Source: Rhodococcus sp. NBC_00297 (lineage in GTDB: Bacteria; Actinomycetota; Actinomycetes; Mycobacteriales; Mycobacteriaceae). Taken from it: DNA of 64,000 bases. The position numbers were made by a program, and so were the translations under genes. The notes beneath the pieces are model-generated. The model saw only the letters and a list, made by a program, of their open reading frames with translations, had not been told where the DNA came from and ran no database searches. Shown here piece by piece: positions 53,361-63,578 of this stretch (the stretch's first letter is position 1; every line of letters starts with the position of its first letter). The DNA lies in assembly GCF_036173065.1 (NCBI RefSeq), contig NZ_CP108041.1, positions 248,001 to 312,000 on the forward strand, read 5' to 3'.

Positions 53361-54722
53361 CTAGCGCGCGAGAGCACGCACGATTCTGCGGAGCTTGCCG
53401 ACGCGCGTCTCGAGGTCGCGCTCCGCTCCGTGGTTGGTGGGCCGGTAGTAGTCGGTGCCCACCAGCTCGTCGGGCGGGTACTGCTGGGCGAGCACACCGT
53501 CGGGGTCGTCGTGCGGAAACTTGTAGCCCACCGCGTTGCCCAGTGAGGCGGCTCCCGTGTAGTGCCCGTCGCGCAGGTGCGGCGGCACGGCGCCTGCCTT
53601 CCCCGCCGCGATGTCGGCCATCGCCGCGGACAGCGCGCTGGTGACGGCACCGGACTTCGGTGCGGTGGCGAGGTGGATGGTGGCCTGGGCGAGGGCGAGC
53701 CGCGCCTCGGGCATGCCGATCGTCTGCACCGCCTGCGACGCCGCCGTCGCGACCAGCAACGCGGTGGGGTCGGCCATGCCGATGTCCTCGCTGGCGTGCA
53801 CCACGAGCCTGCGGGCGATGAAGCGTGCGTCCTCACCGGCGGTGATCATCCGGGCGAGGTAGTGCATTGCCGCGTCGACGTCGGAACCGCGGATCGACTT
53901 GATGAACGCGCTGATGACGTCGTAGTGCTGGTCTCCGTCCCGGTCGTACCGCACTGCGGCTCGGTCGACACTCTTCTCCACGGTCTCGAGATCCACGGTG
54001 CCGCCCGCACCCGCCGTGTCGGCGGCCGCCTCGAGCGCTGTCAGACCCCGTCGAGCGTCACCGCCGGCCAGCCGCACGAGATGTCCGAGCGCCTCGTCGG
54101 TCACCGTCACCGACCCGCCGAGACCGCGCTCGTCCGCCAGGGCCCGCGTGAGAACCTCGCGGATGTCGTCGTCGGTGAGCGACCGGAGCTGCAGCACCAG
54201 GGACCGTGACAGCAGCGGCGACACGACGGAGAACGACGGGTTCTCCGTCGTCGCGGCGACGAGCAGCACGATCCGGTTCTCGACGGCGGCGAGCAGGGCG
54301 TCCTGCTGGGTCTTGGAGAACCGGTGCACCTCGTCGATGAAGAGCACGGTCTGCTCGTTGTTCAGCAGCCGGCGACGCGCCAGGTCGATCACGGCCCGGA
54401 CGTCCTTGACGCCCGCGGAGAGCGCGGACAGGGCCTCGAACTTGCGGCCGGTGGCACCCGAGATCAGGGACGCGAGGGTGGTCTTGCCGGTGCCGGGTGG
54501 GCCGTAGAGCATGACCGACGCTGCCCCGGACCCCTCCACCAGGCGGCGCAGCGGGGCACCCGGGGTGAGGAGGTGGCCCTGGCCCACGACCTCGTCCAAC
54601 GACCGCGGACGCATCCGCACGGCCAGCGGCGCACCCGGTGTGCTCGCACGCGGGGACGGGACGAACGCGTCCCCGTCGGGAGCAGCGGTGTCGTCGTCGA
54701 AGAGGGAGTCGTCGGCGCTCAT
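53361..54722 (-). CDS. rarA: Replication-associated AAA+ ATPase RarA/MgsA
   Basis: 453 residues. RarA acts at stalled replication forks. The Walker A is [11 protein letters not shown] and the Walker [18 protein letters not shown]; sensor 1 is ATTENPSF. The C-terminal tetramerisation part contains [19 protein letters not shown] and [11 protein letters not shown] chose ATG at 54722 ([10 protein letters not shown]); the longer frame runs into the upstream gene. About 50 acidic and polar residues precede the ATPase. Confidence 0.95.
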   Translation of the reverse strand: MSADDSLFDDDTAAPDGDAFVPSPRASTPGAPLAVRMRPRSLDEVVGQGHLLTPGAPLRRLVEGSGAASVMLYGPPGTGKTTLASLISGATGRKFEALSALSAGVKDVRAVIDLARRRLLNNEQTVLFIDEVHRFSKTQQDALLAAVENRIVLLVAATTENPSFSVVSPLLSRSLVLQLRSLTDDDIREVLTRALADERGLGGSVTVTDEALGHLVRLAGGDARRGLTALEAAADTAGAGGTVDLETVEKSVDRAAVRYDRDGDQHYDVISAFIKSIRGSDVDAAMHYLARMITAGEDARFIARRLVVHASEDIGMADPTALLVATAASQAVQTIGMPEARLALAQATIHLATAPKSGAVTSALSAAMADIAAGKAGAVPPHLRDGHYTGAASLGNAVGYKFPHDDPDGVLAQQYPPDELVGTDYYRPTNHGAERDLETRVGKLRRIVRALAR

Positions 54723-54729
54723 CGGACGG

Positions 54730-55902
54730 TCAGGACGCGGCGGCGGGCCACCGCGCCGCGAGTGCCTGCCGGACATCGCCTGCGAAGTCCGCGAGATCGT
54801 GGTGCCCGACGAAGCGCGCGTACTCCGAGAGGATGGACCACCGCGTGGTCAGCGCGGCGGCGCGGGGCACCGAGAGATGGTGCCGACGCAGTGCGGCGTT
54901 GCGGGTGTCGTCGTCGGGGAGGAACCAGTGCGTCGTGAGCCAGGCCCACACCAACTGGGCGTCCAGCAACTTGGCATGCAGCACGTCGTCGTCGGCGAGG
55001 TGCGGCCAGATTCCGACCACTTCGGCGCGCCACGCATCGACCATGGCCTCGGCGCGTTCCGGCGTGAGATCGAGACGGCACAGGCAGCCGGGGTAGGACA
55101 GGAGCGTGTAGGCCACGTCGAGAGTGGCGTCCCGGAAGCCGCCCCACTCGTAGTCCAGGAATCGCACGCCCTCGTCGTTGACGATGATGTTGTCCGGGCA
55201 CAGGTCCGACGGACTGAAGGCGCGGTGTCCGCCGGAACCGAAGAGTTTGGCCGCGCGGGCGACGGCGGCGGCGACCGCGGGCGGCACCTCGATGCCGAGA
55301 TCCGCGGCGAGCATCGCCGGGACGTCCGACTGGGCCACCGCGACCTGATCGGCCAGCCCGTCCCGAGAATCGGCGACGCCGGCGCGACCGAGGAGCGCCC
55401 CGAAATCCTCCTCGCGGCCGAACGTGGCGGCGTGCATCCGCCCGAGTGCCTGGGCCAGAGCCATGAGCGAGTTGGTGACGGACGACGGATCCGGATTCGC
55501 GATCAGACTGGTGAACGGCGCGGCGTCCCCCAGGTCACTGAGGACGAGGAGCCGTTCCTTCAGGTCGTACGCGATGAGGGACGGACCGGGACGGGTGTGC
55601 GTCGCGAGGGCGGTGGCGAACTGGTACGAGACTGCTTCGCGCAGGAACGCCGTGTGGTCCCCGGCGCCGAGACCCGTGCGGGACACCGACTCCGTGGACG
55701 TCTCGCGGACCTGCTTGATCACGAGCGTGCGGGGCAACTGGAACGGGTTCTCGGCCACCCGGACACGGATGACCACGGTGCGCCCGCTGCCGCCGAGATC
55801 GACCGGATCGACCAGGGTCACCGACGCTCCCGTGCGTCTGGTGAGGAGTTCTCGTGCTGCTGCCACTGCTTCGGTGATCGGATCTGCCAACATTGCCGTC
55901 AT
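54730..55902 (-). CDS. APH/choline-kinase-fold phosphotransferase family protein
   Basis: 390 residues. The fold is that of aminoglycoside phosphotransferases, but most relatives are not resistance enzymes. The catalytic loop reads [15 protein letters not shown]: the Asp and Asn of HxDxxxxN are present, while the usual His two residues before Asp is Pro, a pattern also seen in other SPSD-type members. The metal site is FLDYEWGG. Substrate unknown. ATG at 55902; a second ATG at 55893 is possible. It is 7 bases upstream of rarA. Confidence 0.75.
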   Translation of the reverse strand: MTAMLADPITEAVAAARELLTRRTGASVTLVDPVDLGGSGRTVVIRVRVAENPFQLPRTLVIKQVRETSTESVSRTGLGAGDHTAFLREAVSYQFATALATHTRPGPSLIAYDLKERLLVLSDLGDAAPFTSLIANPDPSSVTNSLMALAQALGRMHAATFGREEDFGALLGRAGVADSRDGLADQVAVAQSDVPAMLAADLGIEVPPAVAAAVARAAKLFGSGGHRAFSPSDLCPDNIIVNDEGVRFLDYEWGGFRDATLDVAYTLLSYPGCLCRLDLTPERAEAMVDAWRAEVVGIWPHLADDDVLHAKLLDAQLVWAWLTTHWFLPDDDTRNAALRRHHLSVPRAAALTTRWSILSEYARFVGHHDLADFAGDVRQALAARWPAAAS

Positions 55903-55961
55903 CGATTGTCCGACCCACCTCGTCCGTGAACGGGCAGGTCATTCCTCGTTTCCGTACTCGT

Positions 55962-55981
55962 GTCGGCCCGCGAGGGCCGAC
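55962..55981 (-). terminator. 8-bp hairpin with GCGA loop upstream of the APH-fold gene
   Basis: GTCGGCCC and its exact complement enclose the four bases GCGA (55970-55973) on the plus strand. It is in the 237-base gap between the transglutaminase and APH-fold genes, 60 bases before the latter. It could end read-through from upstream or shape the 5' end of the APH mRNA. No T-run follows on either strand. Confidence 0.45.
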
Positions 55982-56078
55982 TGTGGTGCTGTGTGCGTAC
56001 TGCGGGAGCAGGATCGGGTTCCCCGCTCCGCAGTCGATGAAACGGGCTCGCCGTGCGGTTTCTCGACCCTATCGCACT

Positions 56079-56096
56079 CCCCCGACAGCTCGGGGG
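56079..56096 (-). terminator. 7-bp GC hairpin after the transglutaminase gene
   Basis: CCCCCGA (56079-56085) faces TCGGGGG (56090-56096) around a 4-base loop, 43 bases after the transglutaminase stop. The place and GC content fit the terminator of the ATP-grasp/transglutaminase unit. The remainder of 55903-56139 has no gene I can support. Confidence 0.5.
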
Positions 56097-56139
56097 CTAC
56101 GGCGGGACCGCGGTGCCCACGGACAGGCAACGACCGAGG

Positions 56140-57042
56140 TCAGACCGCTCGGACGATCGGCGCGACGTCGACCGACACGGCGATCCGGCTCCCCGCCGAC
56201 TCCGTGTAGATGATGCCGCGCAACGGCGGGACGTCGTCGTAGTCGCGCCCCCACGCCACCGTCACGTAGCGCTCGTCCACCCATTGATCGTTGGTCGGGT
56301 CGAAGGCCAGCCACGAGCCGTCCGGTGACCGCACCGCCGCCCAGGCGTGGGTGGCGTCCACGCCCACCATGCGTTCCTTGCCCGGCGGCGGCTGAGTGGC
56401 GAGGTAGCCGGAGACGTAGCGCGCGGCGAGGCCGTGCGAGCGCAGGCACGCGACGGCGACCCGTGCGAAGTCCTGACACACACCGGTCCGAGCGGCGAGG
56501 ACGTCCGCGACGGTCGTCGAGATGGTCGTCGACCCCGACAGGTAGGCGAAGTCGGTGTGGATCCGGTGGTTGAGGTCGAACACCGCCTCCACCAGCGGGC
56601 GGCCCTCGGTCAGCGAGAGCGCGGCGTACTCGTGCACCTCGTCGGTGATCTCCGGTGGCACGAGATCGAGCACGAAGTCGACGTCCAGGGCCCCGTCGAC
56701 CCCGGTGGGACGAGCACTCTCCCACGCCGTCGTCGCAGCCCGGGTGGTGAGGCGAGCGGGGTCGGGAGGGTCCACGGCGACCAGGGCGCGCGCGGTCACG
56801 CACAACCGGTCGTGATCGGTGGTGACGTGGAAGTAGACGTCCTCGTTCCCGAAGAGGTCGACACCGGTGGACCGGTCGGTCGGCGTCGGCGTCACGGTGA
56901 CGGAGGCGTCGAGACACCGCTGCTCCGAGGTCGAGCGCGGGAAGAGGTGGCCGCGGCCGTACGACGACGACACGGTGCCCTGATAGACGTACTCGGTGCG
57001 GTGGGTGATGGCGTACCACCGCGCACCCTCGTGATCGGTCAC
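56140..57042 (-). CDS. Transglutaminase-like cysteine protease/ligase fold protein
   Basis: 300 residues. It has an N-terminal beta-rich domain (RWYAITHRTEYVYQGTVSSSYGRGHLFPR) typical of this subfamily, then the transglutaminase core. The Cys-His-Asp triad is clear: RTGVCQDFARV, DATHAWAAV and AFDPTND. It could hydrolyse or form isopeptide bonds; the substrate is unknown. The start is GTG at 57042, overlapping the ATP-grasp gene as GTGA. This pairing with the ATP-grasp/alpha-E protein is seen in many bacteria (Rv2567-Rv2568c in M. tuberculosis). Confidence 0.9.
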   Translation of the reverse strand: MTDHEGARWYAITHRTEYVYQGTVSSSYGRGHLFPRSTSEQRCLDASVTVTPTPTDRSTGVDLFGNEDVYFHVTTDHDRLCVTARALVAVDPPDPARLTTRAATTAWESARPTGVDGALDVDFVLDLVPPEITDEVHEYAALSLTEGRPLVEAVFDLNHRIHTDFAYLSGSTTISTTVADVLAARTGVCQDFARVAVACLRSHGLAARYVSGYLATQPPPGKERMVGVDATHAWAAVRSPDGSWLAFDPTNDQWVDERYVTVAWGRDYDDVPPLRGIIYTESAGSRIAVSVDVAPIVRAV

Positions 57043-59666
57043 GACAACACCCGTCCGCCGCCGCGTCCCCACAACGGCTGCGTGCCGCCGGGCAGCGTCA
57101 GGTGCGCCGCGGTGATCGACTCGGAGAGGTCGAGCAGATCGGTGTGCACCGACCGGACGACGTCGTCGAACTCCGATCGGGTCCCGGTGGAGTCGACGTC
57201 CTCGAGATCGGACGGGTCCACTCGGCGCAGCGTCGCGACGATGCGCTCGAGCGCCCGATCGGTGCGGGAGGTCCCCGTCGACCCGGGCAGCGACGCCAGG
57301 TTCACCGCTGCTCGTTCCACCGAGTGGATGACCGAGCGCGGGTTGCCGCCGTCGAAGAGCACGAGCTCGGCCACGGCGCCCACCTCGGGAGCACCGCGAT
57401 AGCGGCGCCGGTAGGTGACCGACGAGTCGGCGGCGTTCAGCACCGCCCCGAGCACGGCCTGCTCGACGGCCGGTGGGCGTGCGGTGCCCACGGTCTCGGC
57501 GAGCAGGGCGGTGATCTGCAGAGCGCGCTCGATGCGCTTGCCCGTGTCCATGAGGAACCAGCCCGGATCGTGCACCATCGACTCGGCCGACAGACCGGCG
57601 ACGGCGAGCATCGACCCCACGACACGGCTCTGCGTCGACCAGAGCCCCGCCTCGTCGGACACCGGCGACGCCGCACACTCGGCGAGCGCGGTGTCGAGCC
57701 GGTTGAACACCGCCCAGGTGTCCTCGCCCAGCTGATCCCGCACCGCGCGGGCACACGTCTGCAACGCCGCCACGGCGTGCGCGAGCGAACCGGTGCGCCG
57801 CGTCCGCACCGTCAGCGACCGGAACTCCGCGAGCAGGTCCGACCGCGTGGTCGCGGCGCGGAACCCCGGCGCCGTCGCGGTCACCGCGGTCACCGCGTCG
57901 AGCACCACGGCCAGGGCGACGTCCGTGTCGGACCGCGCCTGCTCCCCGAACGGCGTCTCGCCGCGATGATCGCGGACCATCTGGTTCGCGGCCACCAGCA
58001 GGCGGGCCGTCGCCTCGGCACGCTCGCCGTAGCGACCCATCCAGTACAGGTCGTCGAGCACACGCGGCGTGCTCACCGAGTCGATGACACGGGGACGGCG
58101 TCCACCCATCGGACGCGGTGCGTCGACGGCGCTCGACACGTCCGGCTGATCCGACCGGCCGCGACGCTCGGCCAGCACCCACACGTCCTTGGCAGCGGTC
58201 GTGGCCATGGGCTCCGACGGCGGATCCGTGACCAACACCTGGGCGAGACCGCCCGTCATCGGGGTGTAGCCCCGGCGCCCGGCCACGTCGAACAGTCGGA
58301 TGCCGACGGGCCTCGGCAGCACGGCGGCGTCGTGCCGGCGATGACCGACCGGCCCGACGGGCGACGTCGCCAGGTCCGGTATCGCCCGCGCCGCCCACCC
58401 CGTCGGGTCCGCCCCGATCCGCCGCACCAGCTCGTCCCGTTCGCGCATGGACAGCGCGGGACCGACGACGCTCTCGTGCGAACCGATCGCGTACACCACG
58501 AGCGAACCGATACGAGAGACGATGTGCGACAAGCCGTGTGGATCCCCCGCCCAGAAGGCCGGGACCGAGTCGAGCAGGGGCTCCTCACCGAGCAGCGCCC
58601 GGCCCAGCTCCGGCAGCCGTCCGAACAGCGCCGCGTTCTCGAGGACGCCGCTGCCGATCGTGTTGACCACGGTGACGGCTCCGCGCCGCGCGACCTCGAG
58701 CAGTCCCACGACACCGAGGCGTGACTCGGGGCGCAGGTCGAGCGGATCCACGTAGTCGTCGTCGACACGGCGCACCACGACGTCGACGCGGCGCAGGGTG
58801 CCGAGCGAGCGCATCCACAGGGCGCCGTCGCGGACGACCAGATCGGCGGACTCGACCAAGGGGAATCCGAGCACCGAGGCGAGATGCGCCTGGTCGAACG
58901 CCGTCTCCGACCAGACACCGGGACTGAGCACCACCACGAGCGGATTCTCGGCGGCGGCAGGCGCCACCTCGACGAGGGCCACGCGCATCGCACCGACGTA
59001 GGTGCTCGCGGGACGGGGCGCCACCCGGCCGAAGACAGCCGGTACCGCGCGCGCGACGATCGACCGGTCCGCCAGGGCGTAGCCCGCGCCCGACGGCGCC
59101 TGGGTGCGGTCGGAGAGGACTCGGAACTCGCCGTCGGTGCATCGGGCGATGTCCGCCGCGTGGAAGAACAGCTGATGTGGGCCGGGGATGGTGATGCCGT
59201 GCGCGGCGCGGAGATAGCCGCGATGCCGGAAGACGATCTCCGGCGGCAGCAGACCGCGGCGGATCAGGGTGCGCTCGCCGTACAGATCGGTGAGCACCGC
59301 GTCGAGGATGCGCGAGCGTTGCAGCATGCCGGCCTCGAGCCGGTCCCAGTCCGGCGCCGACACCACCGTCGGCACCACGTCGAGCTCCCACCGCGCACCG
59401 GACTGCGTCGACGACGGCGATTCGGACGACGCGTCCGCCGTGTCGTTGTAGGTGATGCCGGAGTCGTCCACCAGACGGCCCACGCGCAACTGTGCGGCGG
59501 CGAGGTCAGCCGGGGTCACGTCCTCGGCGCCGGGGAGGGCCGCCCAGCGCTCTCGTAACCGCGGACCACCGTCGACGGCGTTCTCCACGAGGTCGTCGTG
59601 GCCGTCCGGACGGATCTCGTCGAGGTACGCCGCGAGCACGGGGGACGTGGCCTCACCCTGCTGCAC
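57039..59666 (-). CDS. Circularly permuted ATP-grasp protein fused to alpha-E domain
   Basis: 875 residues. The first part (about 1-500) is a circularly permuted ATP-grasp domain, with PGPHQLFFHAADIAR, GVWSETAFDQAHLASVLGFPLVE and RRVDDDYVDPLDLR as typical blocks. The second part (about 535-860) is the all-helical alpha-E domain, starting LYWMGRYGERAEATARLL. The family is predicted to make peptide or amide bonds, based on its genomic partners. No product is known. GTG at 59666 is preceded by GAGGGGGAG about 5 bases upstream, which settles the start. In many other bacteria the two domains are separate genes. Confidence 0.88.
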   Translation of the reverse strand: MQQGEATSPVLAAYLDEIRPDGHDDLVENAVDGGPRLRERWAALPGAEDVTPADLAAAQLRVGRLVDDSGITYNDTADASSESPSSTQSGARWELDVVPTVVSAPDWDRLEAGMLQRSRILDAVLTDLYGERTLIRRGLLPPEIVFRHRGYLRAAHGITIPGPHQLFFHAADIARCTDGEFRVLSDRTQAPSGAGYALADRSIVARAVPAVFGRVAPRPASTYVGAMRVALVEVAPAAAENPLVVVLSPGVWSETAFDQAHLASVLGFPLVESADLVVRDGALWMRSLGTLRRVDVVVRRVDDDYVDPLDLRPESRLGVVGLLEVARRGAVTVVNTIGSGVLENAALFGRLPELGRALLGEEPLLDSVPAFWAGDPHGLSHIVSRIGSLVVYAIGSHESVVGPALSMRERDELVRRIGADPTGWAARAIPDLATSPVGPVGHRRHDAAVLPRPVGIRLFDVAGRRGYTPMTGGLAQVLVTDPPSEPMATTAAKDVWVLAERRGRSDQPDVSSAVDAPRPMGGRRPRVIDSVSTPRVLDDLYWMGRYGERAEATARLLVAANQMVRDHRGETPFGEQARSDTDVALAVVLDAVTAVTATAPGFRAATTRSDLLAEFRSLTVRTRRTGSLAHAVAALQTCARAVRDQLGEDTWAVFNRLDTALAECAASPVSDEAGLWSTQSRVVGSMLAVAGLSAESMVHDPGWFLMDTGKRIERALQITALLAETVGTARPPAVEQAVLGAVLNAADSSVTYRRRYRGAPEVGAVAELVLFDGGNPRSVIHSVERAAVNLASLPGSTGTSRTDRALERIVATLRRVDPSDLEDVDSTGTRSEFDDVVRSVHTDLLDLSESITAAHLTLPGGTQPLWGRGGGRVLS

Positions 59667-59722
59667 GCAACTCCCCCTCCGCAGACGACCGGCACCGCGC
59701 TCGGCGCACGTCCGCGAGAAAT

Positions 59723-60646
59723 CTACCTGTCCGCCTGTGCCCGAGCCGATCGCCGGTGCAGGGAGAGCACGAAGGTCGCCGCGACGACGATGCCGAGGAG
59801 GTTGATACCCAGCTGTCCCGCGGACAGAGCGGCGATGCGCCAGCTCCCCACCGTGGCCGCGACGACGGCGAAACCTGCTGCCGGAACGGTGGTCACGGAG
59901 ATGAAGACCCCGACCAGGGCGGCCGATTTTGCCGACACCAGCGCGAGCATGCCGGCGGCGCCGGCGAGCAGAGCCACGACGAGAGAGAACGGACCGACCT
60001 GGTAGATGAAGTCGACCTGCTGCAGGTCGTCCATCGCCTCCGGTCGGATCCATCCGAGGGCCTCGGCCCCGAACGCCCCCAGCGCCGTGATGACCATCGC
60101 GGTCGGGAAACCCACGAGCAGCGCCAGCAACGATCGACGGATCAGTGATCGCTGACGACGCACCAGGCCGACCGACAGCGCTGCCAGCGGACCGAACTCG
60201 GGTCCCACCACCATCGCACCGACGATGGTGACCGGCGAGTCGGTCACGACGCCGATGGCCGCCAGCAGCAGCGCGATGGTCAGGAAGGCGACGAACGTCA
60301 GGGTGAGGGACGATTCCTCCCGCGTACGTCCGACCAGTTCGTCCCAGACGATCGAGTCGTCCGGGTCACCGGGCGCGTCCTGTTCCGCGGTGCGCGCCGC
60401 GTCCGACAGCACCGTCTCCACGGGTTGCATGGTGATGGCTCCGTCGTGGGTCAGGCGCAGCGAACGCAGACCGTCGAGAACCTGATTCGCGCACTCCCGC
60501 ACGACGACGGCGTCCACGGCGTCGCCCTCCGGGCGCACGGCGGCACCGCGCAGAACGACGACGTGAGCGACGCCGGGAGTCTCGTCGAGCACCCGCAGCA
60601 CCTCGTCGGTCCGGTCCGCCGGACTGACCACCCTGAGGTTCTGCAT
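59723..60646 (-). CDS. DUF389 family membrane protein
   Basis: 307 residues. A soluble N-terminal domain of about 100 residues (LRVVSPADRTDEVLRVLDETPGVAHVVVLRGAA) is followed by six or seven helices, among them VGAMVVGPEFGPLAALSVG and GVFISVTTVPAAGFAVVAATVG, the conserved DUF389 core. No function is established. I chose ATG at 60646 with GGAGAG 4 bases upstream; the longer frame above lacks a site. It lies 56 bases before the ATP-grasp gene, on the same strand, and 49 bases after aspS. Confidence 0.87.
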   Translation of the reverse strand: MQNLRVVSPADRTDEVLRVLDETPGVAHVVVLRGAAVRPEGDAVDAVVVRECANQVLDGLRSLRLTHDGAITMQPVETVLSDAARTAEQDAPGDPDDSIVWDELVGRTREESSLTLTFVAFLTIALLLAAIGVVTDSPVTIVGAMVVGPEFGPLAALSVGLVRRQRSLIRRSLLALLVGFPTAMVITALGAFGAEALGWIRPEAMDDLQQVDFIYQVGPFSLVVALLAGAAGMLALVSAKSAALVGVFISVTTVPAAGFAVVAATVGSWRIAALSAGQLGINLLGIVVAATFVLSLHRRSARAQADR

Positions 60647-60695
60647 GCACTCTCCGTCCGCGCGTCGTCGACGCGTGACCGGCGACGCCTCGACC

Positions 60696-62516
60696 CTAGG
60701 TCGTGGGGCCCTCCGACGCGGGCTTCTCGCCCGATGCGCCACCCGGCGTCTGACGAGGAACCGGCTTCGCGTCGATACCCGACTCCTTGCGCTGCGCCGG
60801 GGTGATCGGAGCCGGCGCGTCGGTCAGCGGATCGACGCCGCCGCCCGACTTCGGGAATGCGATGACCTCACGGATGGAGTCCACTCCGGCCAGCAGGGCC
60901 GTGATGCGGTCCCAGCCGAAAGCTATACCGCCGTGGGGCGGCGCACCGAAGGCGAAGGCGTCGAGGAGGAAGCCGAACTTCTCCTGCGCCTGCTCCGCGT
61001 CGATGCCCATGATCGCGAAGACGCGCTCCTGGATGTCCTTGCGGTGGATACGGATCGAGCCGCCGCCGATCTCGTTGCCGTTGCAGACGATGTCGTACGC
61101 GTAGGCCAGGGCGTTGCCGGGGTCGGTGTCGAAGGTGTCCATCGACTCGGGCTTCGGCGAGGTGAAGGCGTGGTGCACGGCGGTCCACGAGCCGGAACCC
61201 ACGGCGACGTCGCCGCTGGCGGTGGCATCGGACGTCGGCTCGAACAGCGGCGCGTCGACGATCCAGACGAAGGCCCACTCGTTCTCGTCGATGAGGCCCT
61301 GCTTGCGGGCGATCTCGCCGCGGGCGGCACCGAGCAGTGCGCGCTGCGCCTTGGCGGGGCCGGCCGCGAAGAAGACGCAGTCACCGGGCTTCGCGCCGAC
61401 GTGGGCGGCGAGTCCGTCGCGCTCGGCGTCCGACAGGTTCTTGGCGACGGGACCACCGAGGGTGCCGTCCTCCTGGACCAGGACGTACGCGAGGCCCTTG
61501 GCGCCGCGCTGCTTCGCCCAGTCCTGCCACGCGTCGAGCTGACGACGCGGCTGCGACGCACCGCCCGGCATGACGACGGCGCCGACGTACGGCGCCTGGA
61601 AGACGCGGAACGGCGTCTCGGCGAAGTACTCGGTGCACTCCACGAGCTCGACGCCGAAGCGGAGATCGGGCTTGTCGGAACCGAAGCGGCGCATCGCGTC
61701 CGCGTAGGTCATGCGCGGGATGGGTGTGGTGATCTCGTGGCCGATCAGGTTCCACAGCGAGGTGAGGATCTCCTCGGCGAGGACGATGACGTCGTCCTGC
61801 GTGACGAAGCTCATCTCGACGTCGAGCTGAGTGAACTCCGGCTGCCGGTCGGCGCGGAAGTCCTCGTCCCGGTAGCAGCGGGCGATCTGGTAGTACCGCT
61901 CGATGCCGCCGACCATGAGCAACTGCTTGAACAGCTGCGGGCTCTGCGGGAGTGCGTAGAAGCTTCCCGGCTGGAGTCGCGCGGGAACCAGGAAGTCGCG
62001 GGCACCCTCGGGGGTCGAGCGTGTCAGCGTGGGCGTCTCCACCTCGACGAATTCGTGGTGGGCCAGGACGGACCGTGCCGCCGCGTTGACCTTCGAGCGC
62101 AGTCGGATCGCATGACCGGGTCCGGCGCGACGCAGGTCCAGGTAGCGGTACTTGAGCCGCGCTTCCTCGCCCGGAGTCTCGTCCAGCTGGAACGGCAGCG
62201 GCGCGCTCTCGCCCAACACCTCCAGCTCGGTCACGTTCACCTCGACGGCGCCCGTCTGGATCTCGTGGTTCTGGTTGCCCTCGGGGCGGAGCTCGACGAT
62301 GCCGGTGATCTTGACGCAGAACTCCGACCGCAGGCGGTGCGACTGCTCGGCCGCCGGACCGTCGCGGAACACGGCCTGGACCACTCCGGAGGCGTCACGC
62401 AGGTCGATGAAGATGACTCCGCCGTGATCGCGCCGTCGAGCGACCCAACCGGTCAGGGTGACGTGTCGGTCCGCGTGCTCGGCTCGAAGCGAACCGGCGA
62501 GGTGCGTGCGCAGCAC
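60696..62516 (-). CDS. aspS: Aspartyl-tRNA synthetase, bacterial type
   Basis: 606 residues. Domains in order: OB anticodon-binding ([23 protein letters not shown]), class II core with [18 protein letters not shown], the bacterial GAD insertion in the middle, and the motif 3 region [19 protein letters not shown] polar tail of about 45 residues ends the protein. In actinobacteria that lack AsnRS this enzyme also charges tRNA-Asn for GatCAB; the window does not show which. The start is GTG at 62516, with GGA-rich sequence upstream. Confidence 0.97.
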   Translation of the reverse strand: MLRTHLAGSLRAEHADRHVTLTGWVARRRDHGGVIFIDLRDASGVVQAVFRDGPAAEQSHRLRSEFCVKITGIVELRPEGNQNHEIQTGAVEVNVTELEVLGESAPLPFQLDETPGEEARLKYRYLDLRRAGPGHAIRLRSKVNAAARSVLAHHEFVEVETPTLTRSTPEGARDFLVPARLQPGSFYALPQSPQLFKQLLMVGGIERYYQIARCYRDEDFRADRQPEFTQLDVEMSFVTQDDVIVLAEEILTSLWNLIGHEITTPIPRMTYADAMRRFGSDKPDLRFGVELVECTEYFAETPFRVFQAPYVGAVVMPGGASQPRRQLDAWQDWAKQRGAKGLAYVLVQEDGTLGGPVAKNLSDAERDGLAAHVGAKPGDCVFFAAGPAKAQRALLGAARGEIARKQGLIDENEWAFVWIVDAPLFEPTSDATASGDVAVGSGSWTAVHHAFTSPKPESMDTFDTDPGNALAYAYDIVCNGNEIGGGSIRIHRKDIQERVFAIMGIDAEQAQEKFGFLLDAFAFGAPPHGGIAFGWDRITALLAGVDSIREVIAFPKSGGGVDPLTDAPAPITPAQRKESGIDAKPVPRQTPGGASGEKPASEGPTT

Positions 62517-62660
62517 AGGAGTCCTTCCAGAAGTAGACGAATACAGCTGGTGATCCTACGGACCATTCGAGCCCACCCCGACGCCGGGAGAAACAGCGCT
62601 GTGTCGGTGGTGGCCACGTGCGAAGCTGTGAGCCGCACACGCCGACGAAAGTGGTGACTC

Positions 62661-63578
62661 ATGACGTTCGACCCCGACGCCAGGATCGACTCCTCCCGGG
62701 TTCGACGGTCCTCCGGTGGCCGCGGCAAGGGCATCGCCGTCGGCGGCGGTCTCGGCGGCATCGTCATCGTGGTGATCACCCTGCTGCTCGGCGGCGACCC
62801 GTCGTCGGTGATCGGGCAGCTCGGCGGCGGTGAGGCCACGTCGCAGGACTCGGGCAGCGGCGCCATCGAGAACTGCGACACCGGGGCCGACGCCAACGCG
62901 AATGTCGACTGCCGGGTCACGGCCACCGTGAACAGTCTCGATCAGGTGTGGGACGCCGAGCTGGCGGCGCAGACGGGCGTGCCGTACGAGCGCCCCGAGG
63001 TCGACATCTTCTCCGGTCAGGTCTCCACCGGGTGCGGCGCCGCGACGTCCGACGTCGGCCCGTTCTACTGCCCCGCCGACTCCACCGCGTACTTCGACAC
63101 CGGATTCTTCCAGGTGCTCGTCGACCAGTTCGGATCCAGCGGCGGCCCGCTCGCGCAGGAATACGTCGTGGCCCACGAGTTCGGCCATCACATCCAGAAC
63201 CAGCTGGGCGACATCGGCCGGGCGCAGGCCGACCCGAACGGACCCGAGTCCGGCGCCGTGCGCACCGAGCTCCAGGCCGATTGTTACGCCGGCGTGTGGG
63301 CGAACAAGGCCGACGACGTTCCCGCACCCGGCAGTTCCGAGCCGCTGCTCGATCCGCTCACCGACCAGGACGTGTCCGACGCGTTGTCGGCCGCGTCGTC
63401 CGTCGGCGACGACCGGATCCAGCAGGCCTCGACGGGCCGCGTGAACCCGGAGGGCTGGACCCACGGCTCGTCCGACCAGCGACAGGCGTGGTTCGACGCC
63501 GGCTACCGCACGGGAGCTGTCGCCGCCTGCAACACCTACGACGCGTCGGATCTGAACGACCCGTCGTCCGTCCGCTGA
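62661..63578 (+). CDS. YpfJ-type neutral zinc metallopeptidase
   Basis: 305 residues. A basic N-terminus (about 1-23), one membrane helix (about 24-44) and an outer domain. The zinc site is HEFGHH at about 172-177, with the third ligand region in TELQADCYAGVWA. Several cysteines (about 72, 84, 125, 137) may form disulphides. Substrate unknown. ATG at 62661. It faces aspS across a 144-base divergent gap, and its stop shares one base with the next ATG. Confidence 0.9.
   Translation: MTFDPDARIDSSRVRRSSGGRGKGIAVGGGLGGIVIVVITLLLGGDPSSVIGQLGGGEATSQDSGSGAIENCDTGADANANVDCRVTATVNSLDQVWDAELAAQTGVPYERPEVDIFSGQVSTGCGAATSDVGPFYCPADSTAYFDTGFFQVLVDQFGSSGGPLAQEYVVAHEFGHHIQNQLGDIGRAQADPNGPESGAVRTELQADCYAGVWANKADDVPAPGSSEPLLDPLTDQDVSDALSAASSVGDDRIQQASTGRVNPEGWTHGSSDQRQAWFDAGYRTGAVAACNTYDASDLNDPSSVR

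Noticed and set aside
54730..55902. Aminoglycoside resistance gene
   Set aside because: Only the fold is shared; the catalytic loop differs from resistance enzymes and the context is housekeeping.
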